Positions 46,284-55,422 of a stretch of DNA of 64,000 nucleotides are shown here, piece by piece. A program made the position numbers and the translations under genes. Position 1 is the first letter of the stretch. Every line of letters begins with the position of its first letter. The notes beneath the pieces were generated by a model that was given only the letters and a program-made list of their open reading frames with translations, had not been told where the DNA came from and searched no databases. Location of the stretch: positions 682,001-746,000 of the forward strand of contig NZ_SWBM01000001.1 of assembly GCF_005116465.1 (NCBI RefSeq). Reading direction: 5' to 3'. The DNA is from Robertmurraya kyonggiensis. Its GTDB lineage: Bacteria > Bacillota > Bacilli > Bacillales > Cytobacillaceae.

Positions 46284-47600
46284 GTGAAGGCAGCTGACTT
46301 ATTAGAGCAAATAGACCATATAGACACATTTAAACATTACGGCAGGGTAAAGAGAGTCGTAGGACTTATGATTGAATCACAAGGCCCTGAGAGCTCAATT
46401 GGAGATGTTTGCTATATTCATGTCGGCCACAAAAAGAAGAGGAAAATTCAGGCTGAAGTGGTGGGCTTTAAAGATGAAAATATTATTTTAATGCCATATA
46501 CAACTGTTAATGATATTGCACCTGGTAGCTTGGTGGAAGCTACGTTAAAACCTTTGGAAATCAAGGTAGGTCCAGGACTTATCGGAGGAGTCTTTGATTC
46601 ATTAGGACAACCTCTTGATGGCTCCCAGCTACCAAAAGGATTAACGCCTGTGTTAACTGAACAACAGCCGCCAAATCCGCTTACAAGACCACCAATTGAT
46701 GAATCTATTGAAGTGGGGGTAAGGATGATTGATAGTCTCCTTACTGTTGGAAATGGCCAGAGAGTTGGGATATTTGCGGGAAGTGGTGTTGGTAAAAGTA
46801 CATTGCTCGGAATGATTGCGAGAAACACAACGGCAGATTTAAACGTCATTGCCCTCATTGGAGAACGTGGCCGTGAGGTGCGAGAGTTTATAGAGAGGGA
46901 CTTAGGTCCAGAAGGGTTAGCTCGTTCAATCGTAGTTGTTGCAACATCTGACCAACCGGCGCTCATGCGAATAAAAGGTGCTTTTACTGCAACAGCAATA
47001 GCAGAATACTTCCGTGATAAGGGTCTGAATGTAATGATGATGATGGACTCTGTCACACGGGTAGCGATGGCGCAGCGGGAAGTGGGACTTGCAATTGGGG
47101 AACCCCCAACAACTAAAGGGTATACCCCATCCGTGTTCGCCATTCTACCTAAGCTATTAGAACGTACGGGAACAAATATCCATGGTTCAATTACTTCTTT
47201 CTATACAGTATTAGTAGACGGAGACGATATGAACGAGCCTATTGCCGATACTGTCCGAGGAATTCTCGATGGACATTTCGTACTTGATCGAGATTTGGCA
47301 AACAAAGGCCAATATCCGGCAGTGAATGTTCTAAAAAGTGTGAGCCGTATTATGAATCATATCGTCCCTGAAGAGCATCGAAAATCTGCAGAGAAGCTTA
47401 GGGAAATGTTAAGCACTTATATAAACTCTGAGGATTTAATCAATATCGGGGCATATAAAAAAGGTTCTTCAAGAAAAATTGATGAGGCAATTCGTTTATA
47501 TCCTGAAATTATTGACTTTTTAAAACAGGAAACAGGTGCCAAAGTATCCTTAAATGATGGTCTGCAGCAATTGTACGGACTAATGGGAAAAGGTGAGTAA
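46284..47600 (+). CDS. fliI: FliI flagellar export ATPase
   Basis: F1-beta-like ATPase that energises flagellar protein export. Walker A GIFAGSGVGKSTLLG (about 160-174), GERGREVREFIE, Walker B region NVMMMMDSVTRVAMAQRE, and PTTKGYTPSVFA. GTG 46284, one base after the fliH stop, gives 438 residues and a normal N-terminus; the in-frame ATG at 46260 lies inside fliH. Confidence 0.96.
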   Translation: MKAADLLEQIDHIDTFKHYGRVKRVVGLMIESQGPESSIGDVCYIHVGHKKKRKIQAEVVGFKDENIILMPYTTVNDIAPGSLVEATLKPLEIKVGPGLIGGVFDSLGQPLDGSQLPKGLTPVLTEQQPPNPLTRPPIDESIEVGVRMIDSLLTVGNGQRVGIFAGSGVGKSTLLGMIARNTTADLNVIALIGERGREVREFIERDLGPEGLARSIVVVATSDQPALMRIKGAFTATAIAEYFRDKGLNVMMMMDSVTRVAMAQREVGLAIGEPPTTKGYTPSVFAILPKLLERTGTNIHGSITSFYTVLVDGDDMNEPIADTVRGILDGHFVLDRDLANKGQYPAVNVLKSVSRIMNHIVPEEHRKSAEKLREMLSTYINSEDLINIGAYKKGSSRKIDEAIRLYPEIIDFLKQETGAKVSLNDGLQQLYGLMGKGE

Positions 47601-47606
47601 TCTAGG

Positions 47607-48050
47607 ATGAGCTACCAATATAAATTTGCAAGAGTCTTAGCCTTGAAGGAACGGGAAAAAGAAGAAGCTCAATCTGTTTATCAGGATGCGGTTAAAAAGT
47701 TTGAAGAAGTAGCGGAAAGACTCTATGAATTATTGAAAAAGAAAGAAGAATTAGAGGATTTTCAGGCGAGTGGACTCCAAGGCGGACTTCCGATTTTGCA
47801 AATACGTCATCATCAACAATTTATTGGAAACTTAGAAAAGACGATTCAACACTATCAAAAAATGGTTATCAATGCGCGAAATAGGATGAATCTATATCAA
47901 GAGAAACTGATGGATAAAAACATTGAAGTGAAAAAGTTCGAAAAGATACGAGAAAAAGATTTCACGCATTTTATGGAAAATTTAAAAGCGACTGAAAGCA
48001 AGCAGATGGATGACATTTCCATCCAGCATTATATGAACTGGGGAAGTTAG
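47607..48050 (+). CDS. fliJ: FliJ flagellar export chaperone
   Basis: 147-residue all-helical coiled-coil protein that couples FliI to FlhA, like the gamma subunit of F1. Starts YQYKFARVLALKEREKEEAQ; charged heptad pattern throughout. Six bases after fliI; its stop abuts the next gene. Confidence 0.94.
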   Translation: MSYQYKFARVLALKEREKEEAQSVYQDAVKKFEEVAERLYELLKKKEELEDFQASGLQGGLPILQIRHHQQFIGNLEKTIQHYQKMVINARNRMNLYQEKLMDKNIEVKKFEKIREKDFTHFMENLKATESKQMDDISIQHYMNWGS

Positions 48051-48059
48051 GTGATAAAG

Positions 48060-48653
48060 GTGGCAAATACAGCGATAGAAAAAGAAGAAAAAAGAGTTAG
48101 TCGGTTTCAATGGTTTGTATTCACTGGTCTTATCCCAACTTTATTTGCCATTTTAATTGTCCTTATTGTTCTCTCGTTTGCTGGAATAAACGTCTTTGAC
48201 AAGGCGAAGGAATATGGTCAAAAGATTCCTTTTCTTTCAAACCTCATCGAAGAAACGACTCCTAAGACGATTGAAGAATTGGAAACGACAATGATTAAGC
48301 TTGAAGGTCAAATAAAGGATAAAGAAGCACAGATTGCTGACCTAGAGACTGAGCTTGACGGCAAGGATAAGGAAGTAGAGCGTGGGAAACTTGAAATGGA
48401 ACAGCTTCAAATGCAAATTGATGAGCTAATGGCCATTCAAGAGGAAAACAAAAAAGCTTTTAAAGATATTGTCGAGACCTATGAAACAATGTCCGCTAAA
48501 AAAGCAGCTCCTATTATTACAAATATGAGTGAACAAGAAGCGCTTAAAATTCTATCGAATCTTAATTCAGAGCAACTAGCTTCGATAATGGAAAATTTAG
48601 AGCCAGCAAATGCAGCAAAATATACGGAGCTTTTAACGAACGAAAACGAATAA
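48060..48653 (+). CDS. ylxF: YlxF/MotE-like flagellar membrane protein
   Basis: 197 residues with one transmembrane helix (about 22-42), a coiled coil (about 75-130) and a C-terminal MgtE-N/MotE-like segment (ITNMSEQEALKILSNLNSEQ). Family members lie in fla operons between fliJ and fliK; a MotE chaperone role for the stator MotC is known in other bacteria, but its role in Bacillus is unsettled. GTG 48060 is chosen because AGGTGAT overlaps the fliJ stop at the right distance; GTG 48051 is possible. Confidence 0.85.
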   Translation: MANTAIEKEEKRVSRFQWFVFTGLIPTLFAILIVLIVLSFAGINVFDKAKEYGQKIPFLSNLIEETTPKTIEELETTMIKLEGQIKDKEAQIADLETELDGKDKEVERGKLEMEQLQMQIDELMAIQEENKKAFKDIVETYETMSAKKAAPIITNMSEQEALKILSNLNSEQLASIMENLEPANAAKYTELLTNENE

Positions 48654-48681
48654 GTCTTGGTACTTGAAAGGAGGTGAAAAT

Positions 48682-50010
48682 GTGCAAATTGGTGGATTGG
48701 GTTTTATTAATACAATTGCATCTCCAGTAAAAGAAAGTACTCAGACATCTGGAGAAAATGGTTTTCAAGGACTATTTGGGTTGATGCTAACTGGCACACA
48801 AACAAGTGAGGCTAGTAACCTTGAGACAAGTTCGGGCGAAATGACAAAAGAACAATTACTAGACCTACTTGGATTCTTAAAATCAGAAGATATTTTTGAA
48901 GTAGAAGGTGGCATGAATCTTCTTAATCAATCGATGTCAGCAACTGACCAAAAGGAACTTCTCTCTTTTATTCAGGAAGCACTCGGTTCTGATGTGGATT
49001 TAGGAGATTTCATTCAGAACTTGAAAGACACTTTAGGTCTGATTGTAACGCAACCTAGTAGTGAAGACGTAGAAACCGAACCAAATATTGAAGATATACT
49101 CGCTGTTTTAACCCAAATGGCGTCTGTCCCATTAGAAGATTTGAAAAAAGCATTTAATGGAGACACAGCTCAATTAGTGAAAGCAATCAAGCTGGTTGAT
49201 TTATTGGCTTCAGAGAACGGAACGATTTTTGAAAAAGGAATCACAGATAAGGGAACCAGTTTTGATCAAAGCAAGATGAAAGATTTGCTTCAGCAGTTGA
49301 CGACAAAGCTTGAACAATTTGTTGAGACTGGAGCAAAAAGTTCAATTGCGGATCCGACTAAGCAAGCAGCGAAAATGGAATATTTACAAAAGGCTTTTGC
49401 TCCTGTAGCAGCAGAGATAAATGCCAAGCTTTCTACAACAAATGGAATTAGCGAAATTCAGTCAGAACAAAAACCTGCACAAGCAAAAGTTGAAGTGGTC
49501 ACTGGTGCGGTTCAATTTCAACAAGTTTCAAAGGCAGAGCAATTAACCTTAACGTTAAGCCAATCAGGGAAGCCAACGTCAACGGCAGATTTAATTAAAC
49601 AATTTGAAAATGTTTTAGCGAAAAGTCAATTTTCTAATGGAGCTGGCACACAAAAGCTACTAATTAGATTAAATCCCGAGAATTTAGGTGCTTTGCGGAT
49701 TGAGTTAATCCAAAGAGATGCAGGAATCGTGGCCAAGATTATGACTACGACACAGCTAGCGAAAGAAACGTTAGAATCTCACTTAAATGGATTAAAACAA
49801 GCTTTTGGTTCGCAAAATATTCAAGTGGACCGACTAGAGGTTACACAATCTGTTTTACCACAACAGGATCGATATTTCGGGAGAGAGCAACAGCAACAAT
49901 CCCAGCAGCAAGGACAGGAACGTCAGGAGCAACAAAATGGAAATGAAGATGTGAAGGAGCAAAATTTCAATATTTCCTTAGAAGAAGCTCTTATAAATAC
50001 AGAAGTGTAG
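48682..50010 (+). CDS. fliK: FliK hook-length control protein
   Basis: Molecular ruler that triggers the switch from hook to filament export through FlhB. Long low-complexity N-terminal part, C-terminal Flg_hook domain with LIRLNPENLGALRIELIQRD and LKQAFGSQNIQVDRLEV, then a Gln-rich tail. GTG 48682 has AGGAGGTGA at ideal distance, giving 442 residues; the in-frame TTG 48664 lies upstream of that ribosome binding site. Confidence 0.93.
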   Translation: MQIGGLGFINTIASPVKESTQTSGENGFQGLFGLMLTGTQTSEASNLETSSGEMTKEQLLDLLGFLKSEDIFEVEGGMNLLNQSMSATDQKELLSFIQEALGSDVDLGDFIQNLKDTLGLIVTQPSSEDVETEPNIEDILAVLTQMASVPLEDLKKAFNGDTAQLVKAIKLVDLLASENGTIFEKGITDKGTSFDQSKMKDLLQQLTTKLEQFVETGAKSSIADPTKQAAKMEYLQKAFAPVAAEINAKLSTTNGISEIQSEQKPAQAKVEVVTGAVQFQQVSKAEQLTLTLSQSGKPTSTADLIKQFENVLAKSQFSNGAGTQKLLIRLNPENLGALRIELIQRDAGIVAKIMTTTQLAKETLESHLNGLKQAFGSQNIQVDRLEVTQSVLPQQDRYFGREQQQQSQQQGQERQEQQNGNEDVKEQNFNISLEEALINTEV

Positions 50011-50022
50011 GAGGTGAAATAC

Positions 50023-50673
50023 ATGGCAAATACAATTGATTCATCGTTGTATCTATCAAACTCTCAAACTCAAAAGACTACAGGTTCGAATGTGCTTGGA
50101 AAAGATGATTTCTTGAAAATCCTTATGGTCCAATTACAAAACCAAGACCCAACGAGTCCAATGGAAGATAGAGAGTTTATCGCACAAATGGCACAGTTTT
50201 CTTCTTTAGAGGCTATGACGAATATGAGCACTACAATGCAACAATTTGTTGACTCTCAAAATACAAATTCATTGATTTCTTATAATCAATTTATTGGTAA
50301 AGAAGTAAATTGGCACAAGCTAAACTATTCTACTGAAGATCCGAATGCACTGCCAGAAGTACTTGAGGGTAAGGGTAAGGTTGAATCGATTCAGTTTAAG
50401 GATGGCTCAGTTCAATTAATTCTTGCTGATGGAACTATCTTAGAACCAGCTAATATCTCTGGAGTTAGTGAATCTTCTACAGGCTCAGCTGATAGTAGTT
50501 TAGTTCAAGCGAGTATGCTAATTGGTAAAATGGTTACTTATCTGAATGCATCTCAGGAAGAGTTAACTGCATTAGTAAAATCCGTTTCTATCAAGGATGG
50601 TAAAACGTTATTCCAATTAGATGATGAGAATCAGACAAGCATTACTTCTCAACAAATGACGAAAATCGAATAA
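50023..50673 (+). CDS. flgD: FlgD hook-cap assembly protein
   Basis: Caps the growing hook so FlgE can polymerise. N-terminal conserved motif LGKDDFLKILMVQLQNQDPT, then MEDREFIAQMAQFSSLEAM; C-terminal beta domain. 216 residues from ATG 50023, which has TAGGAGGTGA upstream; GTG 50014 is rejected because it overlaps that site. Confidence 0.95.
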   Translation: MANTIDSSLYLSNSQTQKTTGSNVLGKDDFLKILMVQLQNQDPTSPMEDREFIAQMAQFSSLEAMTNMSTTMQQFVDSQNTNSLISYNQFIGKEVNWHKLNYSTEDPNALPEVLEGKGKVESIQFKDGSVQLILADGTILEPANISGVSESSTGSADSSLVQASMLIGKMVTYLNASQEELTALVKSVSIKDGKTLFQLDDENQTSITSQQMTKIE

Positions 50674-50687
50674 AAAGGGTTGGTTGG

Positions 50688-51074
50688 ATGGATAAGTCTT
50701 CATTTAGGCCGATACAATCTCAGCCGATTGCAACCCAGAGACTTCAACAAAAGAAGTCAAATCAAGTAAACGGAAATTCTTTTTCCTTTCATTTTCAACA
50801 GGCGATACAAGAAAATAATAAGTTAGTTTTGAGTAAGCATGCCAAAGATAGGCTTGAGCAGCGTGGAATTCATATTTCTGAGAATCGTTGGGAGCAAATC
50901 GAAGGTAAAGTGCAAGAAGCGAAAAAACTAGGAATAAAGGATTCTCTAGTACTTCTGGATGATGCAGCGCTGATTGTGAGCGCCAAAAATAATACGGTTA
51001 TTACTGCTATGGATAGACAAGAGGCAACTTCACAAATTTTCACAAATATTAACGGGACGATTGTTCTCGAATAA
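50688..51074 (+). CDS. Flagellar operon protein of the TIGR02530 type, function unknown
   Basis: 128 residues: a disordered Gln/Ser-rich N-terminus (1-45) and a compact C-terminal domain starting LSKHAKDRLEQRGI, with a VLLDDAALIVSAKNNTVITAMDRQE core. It resembles a small family found between flgD and flgE in several Firmicutes, whose job I do not know. The LSKHAxxRLxxRGI opening recalls motifs found in small soluble domains of toxin-like folds, but I would not infer activity. 14 bases after flgD. Confidence 0.8.
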   Translation: MDKSSFRPIQSQPIATQRLQQKKSNQVNGNSFSFHFQQAIQENNKLVLSKHAKDRLEQRGIHISENRWEQIEGKVQEAKKLGIKDSLVLLDDAALIVSAKNNTVITAMDRQEATSQIFTNINGTIVLE

Positions 51075-51158
51075 AAAATGGAATGGCTGGACCTAATTAG
51101 GAGGCCAAAAGCTGTGGACTGATTGAAGCAGCTTATAACGAAAGGAGAAGTTCTTAAT

Positions 51159-52040
51159 ATGTTACGCTCAATGTACTCAGGTATTAGCGGAATGAAAAAC
51201 TTCCAAACAAAATTAGATGTAATCGGAAATAATATTGCTAACGTAAATACTTTCGGTTTCAAAAAAGGTCGCGTGAACTTTAAAGATATGATTTCTCAAA
51301 CAGTAGCTGGAGCAAGCTCTCCATCAGCAACTCTTGGTGGGGTGAATGCAAAGCAAGTAGGACTTGGTTCAACATTAGCTGCAATTGATACAATCCACAC
51401 GCAAGGAAGTCTTCAAACAACAGGTCGTGGACTTGACCTAGCGATTTCTGGAGACGGGTATTTTGTGGTAGCACCGAATCCAGGAGCTGGAGATGTCCCA
51501 TTTAACGAGTTAGATAAAAGTTTTACAAGAGCGGGTAACTTCTATTTAGACGAAGAGGGTTTCCTTGTTAACTCAGATGGATTATATCTTCAAGGATATG
51601 CAGTAACAGAAGGAACAACTGATGCAGCGGGAAATGTTACACCAGACACTATCGATTATACAAAATACACTAGAATGCAAATTCCTTCATCTGCTGAAAG
51701 CTATAGCATTTCTGACAAAGGGGAAGTCCAATATGTAGAAGATGGACAAATTAAACTTGCAGGACAAGTGATTATTGCGAAGTTTGATAATAATGAAGGT
51801 CTTGAAAAAGTTGGTCAAAACTTATTCAAAGCATCTGCAAACTCAGGACAAGCTACAGATGCAGCACCAAAAGAAGACGGAGCAGGTTCAGTTGTTGCTG
51901 GTGCTCTAGAAATGTCAAACGTAGACCTTTCTGAAGAATTCACTGAAATGATTGTGGCGCAACGTGGTTTCCAAGCAAACACTCGTATTATCACAACATC
52001 TGATGAAATTCTGCAAGAGCTAGTTAATTTAAAACGATAG
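51159..52040 (+). CDS. flgE: FlgE flagellar hook protein
   Basis: Subunit of the curved hook. N-terminal SMYSGISGMKNFQTKLDVIG and NNIANVNTFGFKKGR; C-terminal EMIVAQRGFQANTRIITTSD. 293 residues from ATG 51159 (AAAGGAGAA upstream), somewhat longer than the B. subtilis hook protein (264), the extra residues being in the middle, surface domain. The TTG at 51123 is rejected. Confidence 0.95.
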   Translation: MLRSMYSGISGMKNFQTKLDVIGNNIANVNTFGFKKGRVNFKDMISQTVAGASSPSATLGGVNAKQVGLGSTLAAIDTIHTQGSLQTTGRGLDLAISGDGYFVVAPNPGAGDVPFNELDKSFTRAGNFYLDEEGFLVNSDGLYLQGYAVTEGTTDAAGNVTPDTIDYTKYTRMQIPSSAESYSISDKGEVQYVEDGQIKLAGQVIIAKFDNNEGLEKVGQNLFKASANSGQATDAAPKEDGAGSVVAGALEMSNVDLSEEFTEMIVAQRGFQANTRIITTSDEILQELVNLKR

Positions 52041-52053
52041 GTTAAGGGAGGGA

Positions 52054-52083
52054 CAGGACTGAAGTGATGAGTCTTCAGTCCTG
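52054..52083 (+). promoter_or_regulatory. Perfect hairpin between the ribosome binding site and start of swrD
   Basis: CAGGACTGAAG (52054-52064) pairs with CTTCAGTCCTG (52073-52083), 11 bp, 8-base loop. The only Shine-Dalgarno-like sequence (AAGGGAGGG, 52044-52052) lies before the hairpin and the swrD GTG is at 52093. Folding the hairpin brings them within about 12 bases. The loop also holds ATG 52066, starting a five-codon frame (MSLQS, stop 52081-52083). Confidence 0.7.
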
Positions 52084-52092
52084 AAAATAACC

Positions 52093-52314
52093 GTGATTAA
52101 TGTTACTAGATTAAATGGAAAGTCATTTATTATTAATGCTATCTATATCGAAACAATTGAGTCTTTTCCGGATACGACGATTACCCTTTCAAACGGGAAT
52201 AAATACGTGGTCAAGGAATCAAAGGACCAAGTAGTACAGTTAGTTACGAAATTCTATCAAACTGTTAACCTAATCGGACTTCAACAGTTGGAGGGGGCAG
52301 AGCATGAAAAATAA
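52093..52314 (+). CDS. swrD: SwrD (FlbD/YlzI) flagellar power protein
   Basis: 73-residue FlbD-family protein starting MINVTRLNGKSF with a beta-rich body (TTITLSNGNKYVVKES). In B. subtilis SwrD raises motor torque and is required for swarming. GTG start matches the family N-terminus, but the 20 bases before it contain no ribosome binding site; a hairpin occupies that place. Its last codons overlap the fliL start by 11 bases. Confidence 0.92.
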   Translation: MINVTRLNGKSFIINAIYIETIESFPDTTITLSNGNKYVVKESKDQVVQLVTKFYQTVNLIGLQQLEGAEHEK

Positions 52315-52732
52315 TAAACTTGTTATGATAATGTTAATCATCCTAATTGCGATAACCCTTGTAGGTGCTGTTGCAGTTGTCGTTGTGTTGAAGGTTACAG
52401 GTACTGAAAAAGCTGAAGGACCAACAATCGATGAAGTCATTGAAGCTTCTGTCGATATTCCGGAAATCACAACAAACTTAGCTGGAAATGATTTAATTCG
52501 AATCTCATTTAAAATAGAGACAGATAGTAAGAAAGCTAAGGAAGAATTAGAAAAAAGGGACTTCCAAGTAAAGAACATCATCATTCTTTCCTTATCCGAG
52601 AAAACAAGTGAACAAATTCAGGGCAGTGAAGGGCAAACTAAACTTGAATCTGAACTGAAGGATAAGATCAATGAATTGATGCAGGAAGGTAAAGTGGAGA
52701 AAGTTTATATTACAGGTTCACTCCTCCAATAA
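52304..52732 (+). CDS. fliL: FliL basal-body-associated protein
   Basis: 142-residue single-pass membrane protein; helix about 6-29 (MIMLIILIAITLVGAVAVVV), outer domain with ITTNLAGNDLIRISFKIETD and the C-terminal VYITGSLLQ. It stabilises the stator around the rotor. GGAGGGGG eight bases upstream of the ATG; starts within swrD. Confidence 0.95.
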   Translation: MKNNKLVMIMLIILIAITLVGAVAVVVVLKVTGTEKAEGPTIDEVIEASVDIPEITTNLAGNDLIRISFKIETDSKKAKEELEKRDFQVKNIIILSLSEKTSEQIQGSEGQTKLESELKDKINELMQEGKVEKVYITGSLLQ

Positions 52733-52777
52733 TGTTACCAAACCAATAAGATTTATAAGTACTGGAGGTGAGGATTC

Positions 52778-53776
52778 ATGTCTGGAGAAGTTTTATCGCA
52801 AAGTGAAATTGATGCCTTGTTATCTGCGATTTCCACAGGAGAAATGGATGCAGATGAGCTCAAGAAAGAAACAGTTGAGAAAAAGGTCAAGGTGTACGAT
52901 TTTAAGAGAGCGTTAAGATTCTCAAAGGATCAGATCCGGAGCTTAACAAGAATACATGAAAATTTCGCCCGATTACTGACGACATTTTTTTCAGCACAAT
53001 TAAGAACATATGTGCAAATTTCTGTGGCATCTGCTGACCAAATTCCATATGAAGAATTTATCCGTTCGATTCCAAAAATGACGATCTTAAATGTTTATGA
53101 TGTACCTCCGTTGGATGGAAGAATTTTAATGGAAGTCAATCCGAACATTGCGTACGCGATGATGGATCGAATGATGGGTGGTAAGGGCTCTAGTATCAAC
53201 AAAGTAGAGAACTTAACGGAAATTGAAACGAAAATCATGGCGAGCACGTTTGAGCGCTCCTTTGAAAATTTACGGGAGGCCTGGGCAAACGTCGTAGATA
53301 TTGACCCAATGCTAGCTGATTTTGAAGTGAATCCTCAGTTTTTACAAATGGTTTCACCGAATGAAACCGTTGTGGTCATTTCATTAAATACGACAATTGG
53401 TGAGACTTCAGGGATGATCAATATTTGTATCCCACATGTCGTTCTAGAACCAATTATTCCAAAGCTATCCGTTCATTATTGGATGCAAACAGACAAGAAG
53501 GATAGAGAACCTCTGGAAATTGCCGCATTGGAAAAGCGTCTTAAACAAGCGGATATTCCGGTTGCTGTTGAGTTAGGTGGTTCTGAAATCTCCATTCAAG
53601 ATTTCTTAATGCTTGATGTTGGCGATGTGATAGAACTCAATCAACTAATTGAACAGCCATTAACAATCAAAGTTGGCGATGTTCCTAAGTTTGTGGGACA
53701 ACCAGGAAAATTAAACAAAAAAGTCGCTGTACAAGTACTTGAAACATTGAAGGGGGGAGACGACGATGGTGAGTAG
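52778..53776 (+). CDS. fliM: FliM flagellar motor switch protein
   Basis: C-ring protein that binds CheY-P. N-terminal CheY-binding peptide LSQSEIDALLSAI, middle CheC-like domain (YDFKRALRFSKDQIRSL; MMDRMMGGKG), C-terminal SpoA/FliN-like domain (LGGSEISIQDFLML). 332 residues. GGAGGTGAGG upstream. Overlaps fliY by 11 bases. Confidence 0.97.
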   Translation: MSGEVLSQSEIDALLSAISTGEMDADELKKETVEKKVKVYDFKRALRFSKDQIRSLTRIHENFARLLTTFFSAQLRTYVQISVASADQIPYEEFIRSIPKMTILNVYDVPPLDGRILMEVNPNIAYAMMDRMMGGKGSSINKVENLTEIETKIMASTFERSFENLREAWANVVDIDPMLADFEVNPQFLQMVSPNETVVVISLNTTIGETSGMINICIPHVVLEPIIPKLSVHYWMQTDKKDREPLEIAALEKRLKQADIPVAVELGGSEISIQDFLMLDVGDVIELNQLIEQPLTIKVGDVPKFVGQPGKLNKKVAVQVLETLKGGDDDGE

Positions 53777-55031
53777 TGATATGCTCTCTCAAGATGAAAT
53801 CGATGCTCTACTAAGAGGCACAGATGACAGTGAAATAGAGACGAATGAAGCAGAAGATATCAATGTAGAAGATTACCTCTCGTCAATGGAACAGGATGCT
53901 CTTGGAGAGATCGGAAACATCTCATTTGGAAGCTCTGCAACAGCTCTTTCTACTTTGCTTAATCAAAAAGTCGATATTACAACACCAACGGTTTCTGTCA
54001 TACCGAAACAAAGGTTAAAGGATGAATTTCCACATCCATATGTGGCCATCCAAGTTAAATATACTGAAGGTTTTTCCGGCACGAACTTGCTTGTCATTAT
54101 GCAAGAGGATGCAGCGATTATTGCTGACTTAATGTTGGGTGGAGATGGTTTAAACCCGGCTGATTTAATGGGTGAAATCCAATTAAGTGCAGTTCAAGAA
54201 GCAATGAATCAAATGATGGGATCTTCAGCTACATCGATGTCTACTATTTTTAGTAAAAGGGTGGATATCTCGCCACCGACGATTGATGTTTTAGATGTTC
54301 CACACGGGGCAGGAACTGAAAAAATTCCGAGCGAAGACATGCTTGTTAAGGTTTCGTTCAGACTTAAAGTTGGAACGCTAATTGATTCAAACATCATGCA
54401 GCTTGTTCCGTTAGAATTCGCTAAGGATCTAGTGGCAGAATTATTAGACCCTAAGGATTCAAGTAGTTCGGCAGCTCCAGCTGTGGATACAATGGTTGCA
54501 GAACCAAGCCCGCAGCCACAAGCACAAGCCGCACCTTCAAATCAGGCAGTGCCTACAAATCAGGCAGCGCCTATGGGAGTACAACAACCTTCAATGCCGC
54601 AATATGATGCACCGGTAAACCAAGGAAATTGGCAACAAAATTCACAAGCACCTGTTTACCAAGCGCCTGGACCGCAGCATTTTGGTTCCCAATTTACTCA
54701 AGGGGCACAACCGAATGTTCAACCAGCTGTTTTCTCAAGCTTTGAACAGTACCCGCTACAGGAATCAGAATCTAAAAATCTGAATATGTTGCTTGATATT
54801 CCACTTCAAGTAACGGTTGAACTTGGACGTACAAAAAGATCAGTTAAAGAAATCCTAGAGCTTTCACCTGGTTCCATTATTGAACTAGATAAATTAGCAG
54901 GTGAGCCAGTGGATATTCTAGTAAATAACCGTCTGATTGCTAAGGGAGAAGTTGTAGTTATAGACGAGAACTTTGGTGTTCGTGTAACTGACATCATTAG
55001 TCAAAGTGATCGACTAAATAAACTTAGATAA
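53766..55031 (+). CDS. fliY: FliY switch protein / CheY-P phosphatase
   Basis: C-ring protein of Bacillus combining phosphatase and FliN functions. N-terminal LSQDEIDALLRG; two CheC-type active sites seen as EIGNISFGSSATALSTLL and SAVQEAMNQMMGSSATSM; then a linker of about 100 residues rich in Gln, Pro, Ala and Asn (includes NQAVPTNQAAP); C-terminal FliN/SpoA domain LGRTKRSVKEILELSPGSII. 421 residues, longer than B. subtilis (378) because of the linker. Starts inside fliM. Confidence 0.96.
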   Translation: MVSSDMLSQDEIDALLRGTDDSEIETNEAEDINVEDYLSSMEQDALGEIGNISFGSSATALSTLLNQKVDITTPTVSVIPKQRLKDEFPHPYVAIQVKYTEGFSGTNLLVIMQEDAAIIADLMLGGDGLNPADLMGEIQLSAVQEAMNQMMGSSATSMSTIFSKRVDISPPTIDVLDVPHGAGTEKIPSEDMLVKVSFRLKVGTLIDSNIMQLVPLEFAKDLVAELLDPKDSSSSAAPAVDTMVAEPSPQPQAQAAPSNQAVPTNQAAPMGVQQPSMPQYDAPVNQGNWQQNSQAPVYQAPGPQHFGSQFTQGAQPNVQPAVFSSFEQYPLQESESKNLNMLLDIPLQVTVELGRTKRSVKEILELSPGSIIELDKLAGEPVDILVNNRLIAKGEVVVIDENFGVRVTDIISQSDRLNKLR

Positions 55032-55050
55032 ATATTGGGGGAAGACATTA

Positions 55051-55413
55051 ATGGCACACAAAATTTTAATCGTAGATGATGCTGCATTCATGCGAATGAT
55101 GATTAAGGATATTTTAACAAAAAATGGTTTTGAGGTTGTTGGTGAAGCAGCTGATGGAGCTCAAGCAGTAGAAAAATATCAAGAAACTAACCCAGACCTT
55201 GTAACAATGGACATCACGATGCCAGAGATGGACGGGATTACTGCATTAAAAGAAATTAAGAAAATTAATCCAAATGCGAAGGTTATTATGTGTTCAGCTA
55301 TGGGAAAGCAAGCAATGGTTATTGATGCTATCCAAGCAGGGGCAAAAGATTTTATCGTAAAACCATTCCAAGCGGATCGTGTTATTGAAGCTATTTCAAA
55401 AACATTAGGTTAA
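55051..55413 (+). CDS. cheY: CheY chemotaxis response regulator
   Basis: 120-residue receiver domain. Acid pocket DDAAF near the N-terminus, phospho-accepting Asp about 54 in LVTMDITMPEMDG, Lys about 104 in FIVKPFQ. In Bacillus CheY-P favours counterclockwise rotation by binding FliM and FliY. Follows fliY by 19 bases. Confidence 0.97.
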   Translation: MAHKILIVDDAAFMRMMIKDILTKNGFEVVGEAADGAQAVEKYQETNPDLVTMDITMPEMDGITALKEIKKINPNAKVIMCSAMGKQAMVIDAIQAGAKDFIVKPFQADRVIEAISKTLG

Positions 55414-55422
55414 GGTTATAAT

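Noticed and set aside
46448-47143. 231-codon open frame antisense to fliI
   Set aside because: It mirrors a well-conserved gene, has low-complexity Ser/Pro/Thr content typical of antisense frames, and no ribosome binding site.
50700-50720. Sigma-D promoter suggested by GCCGATAC near 50709
   Set aside because: It is inside coding sequence and no TAAA element lies at the required distance upstream.
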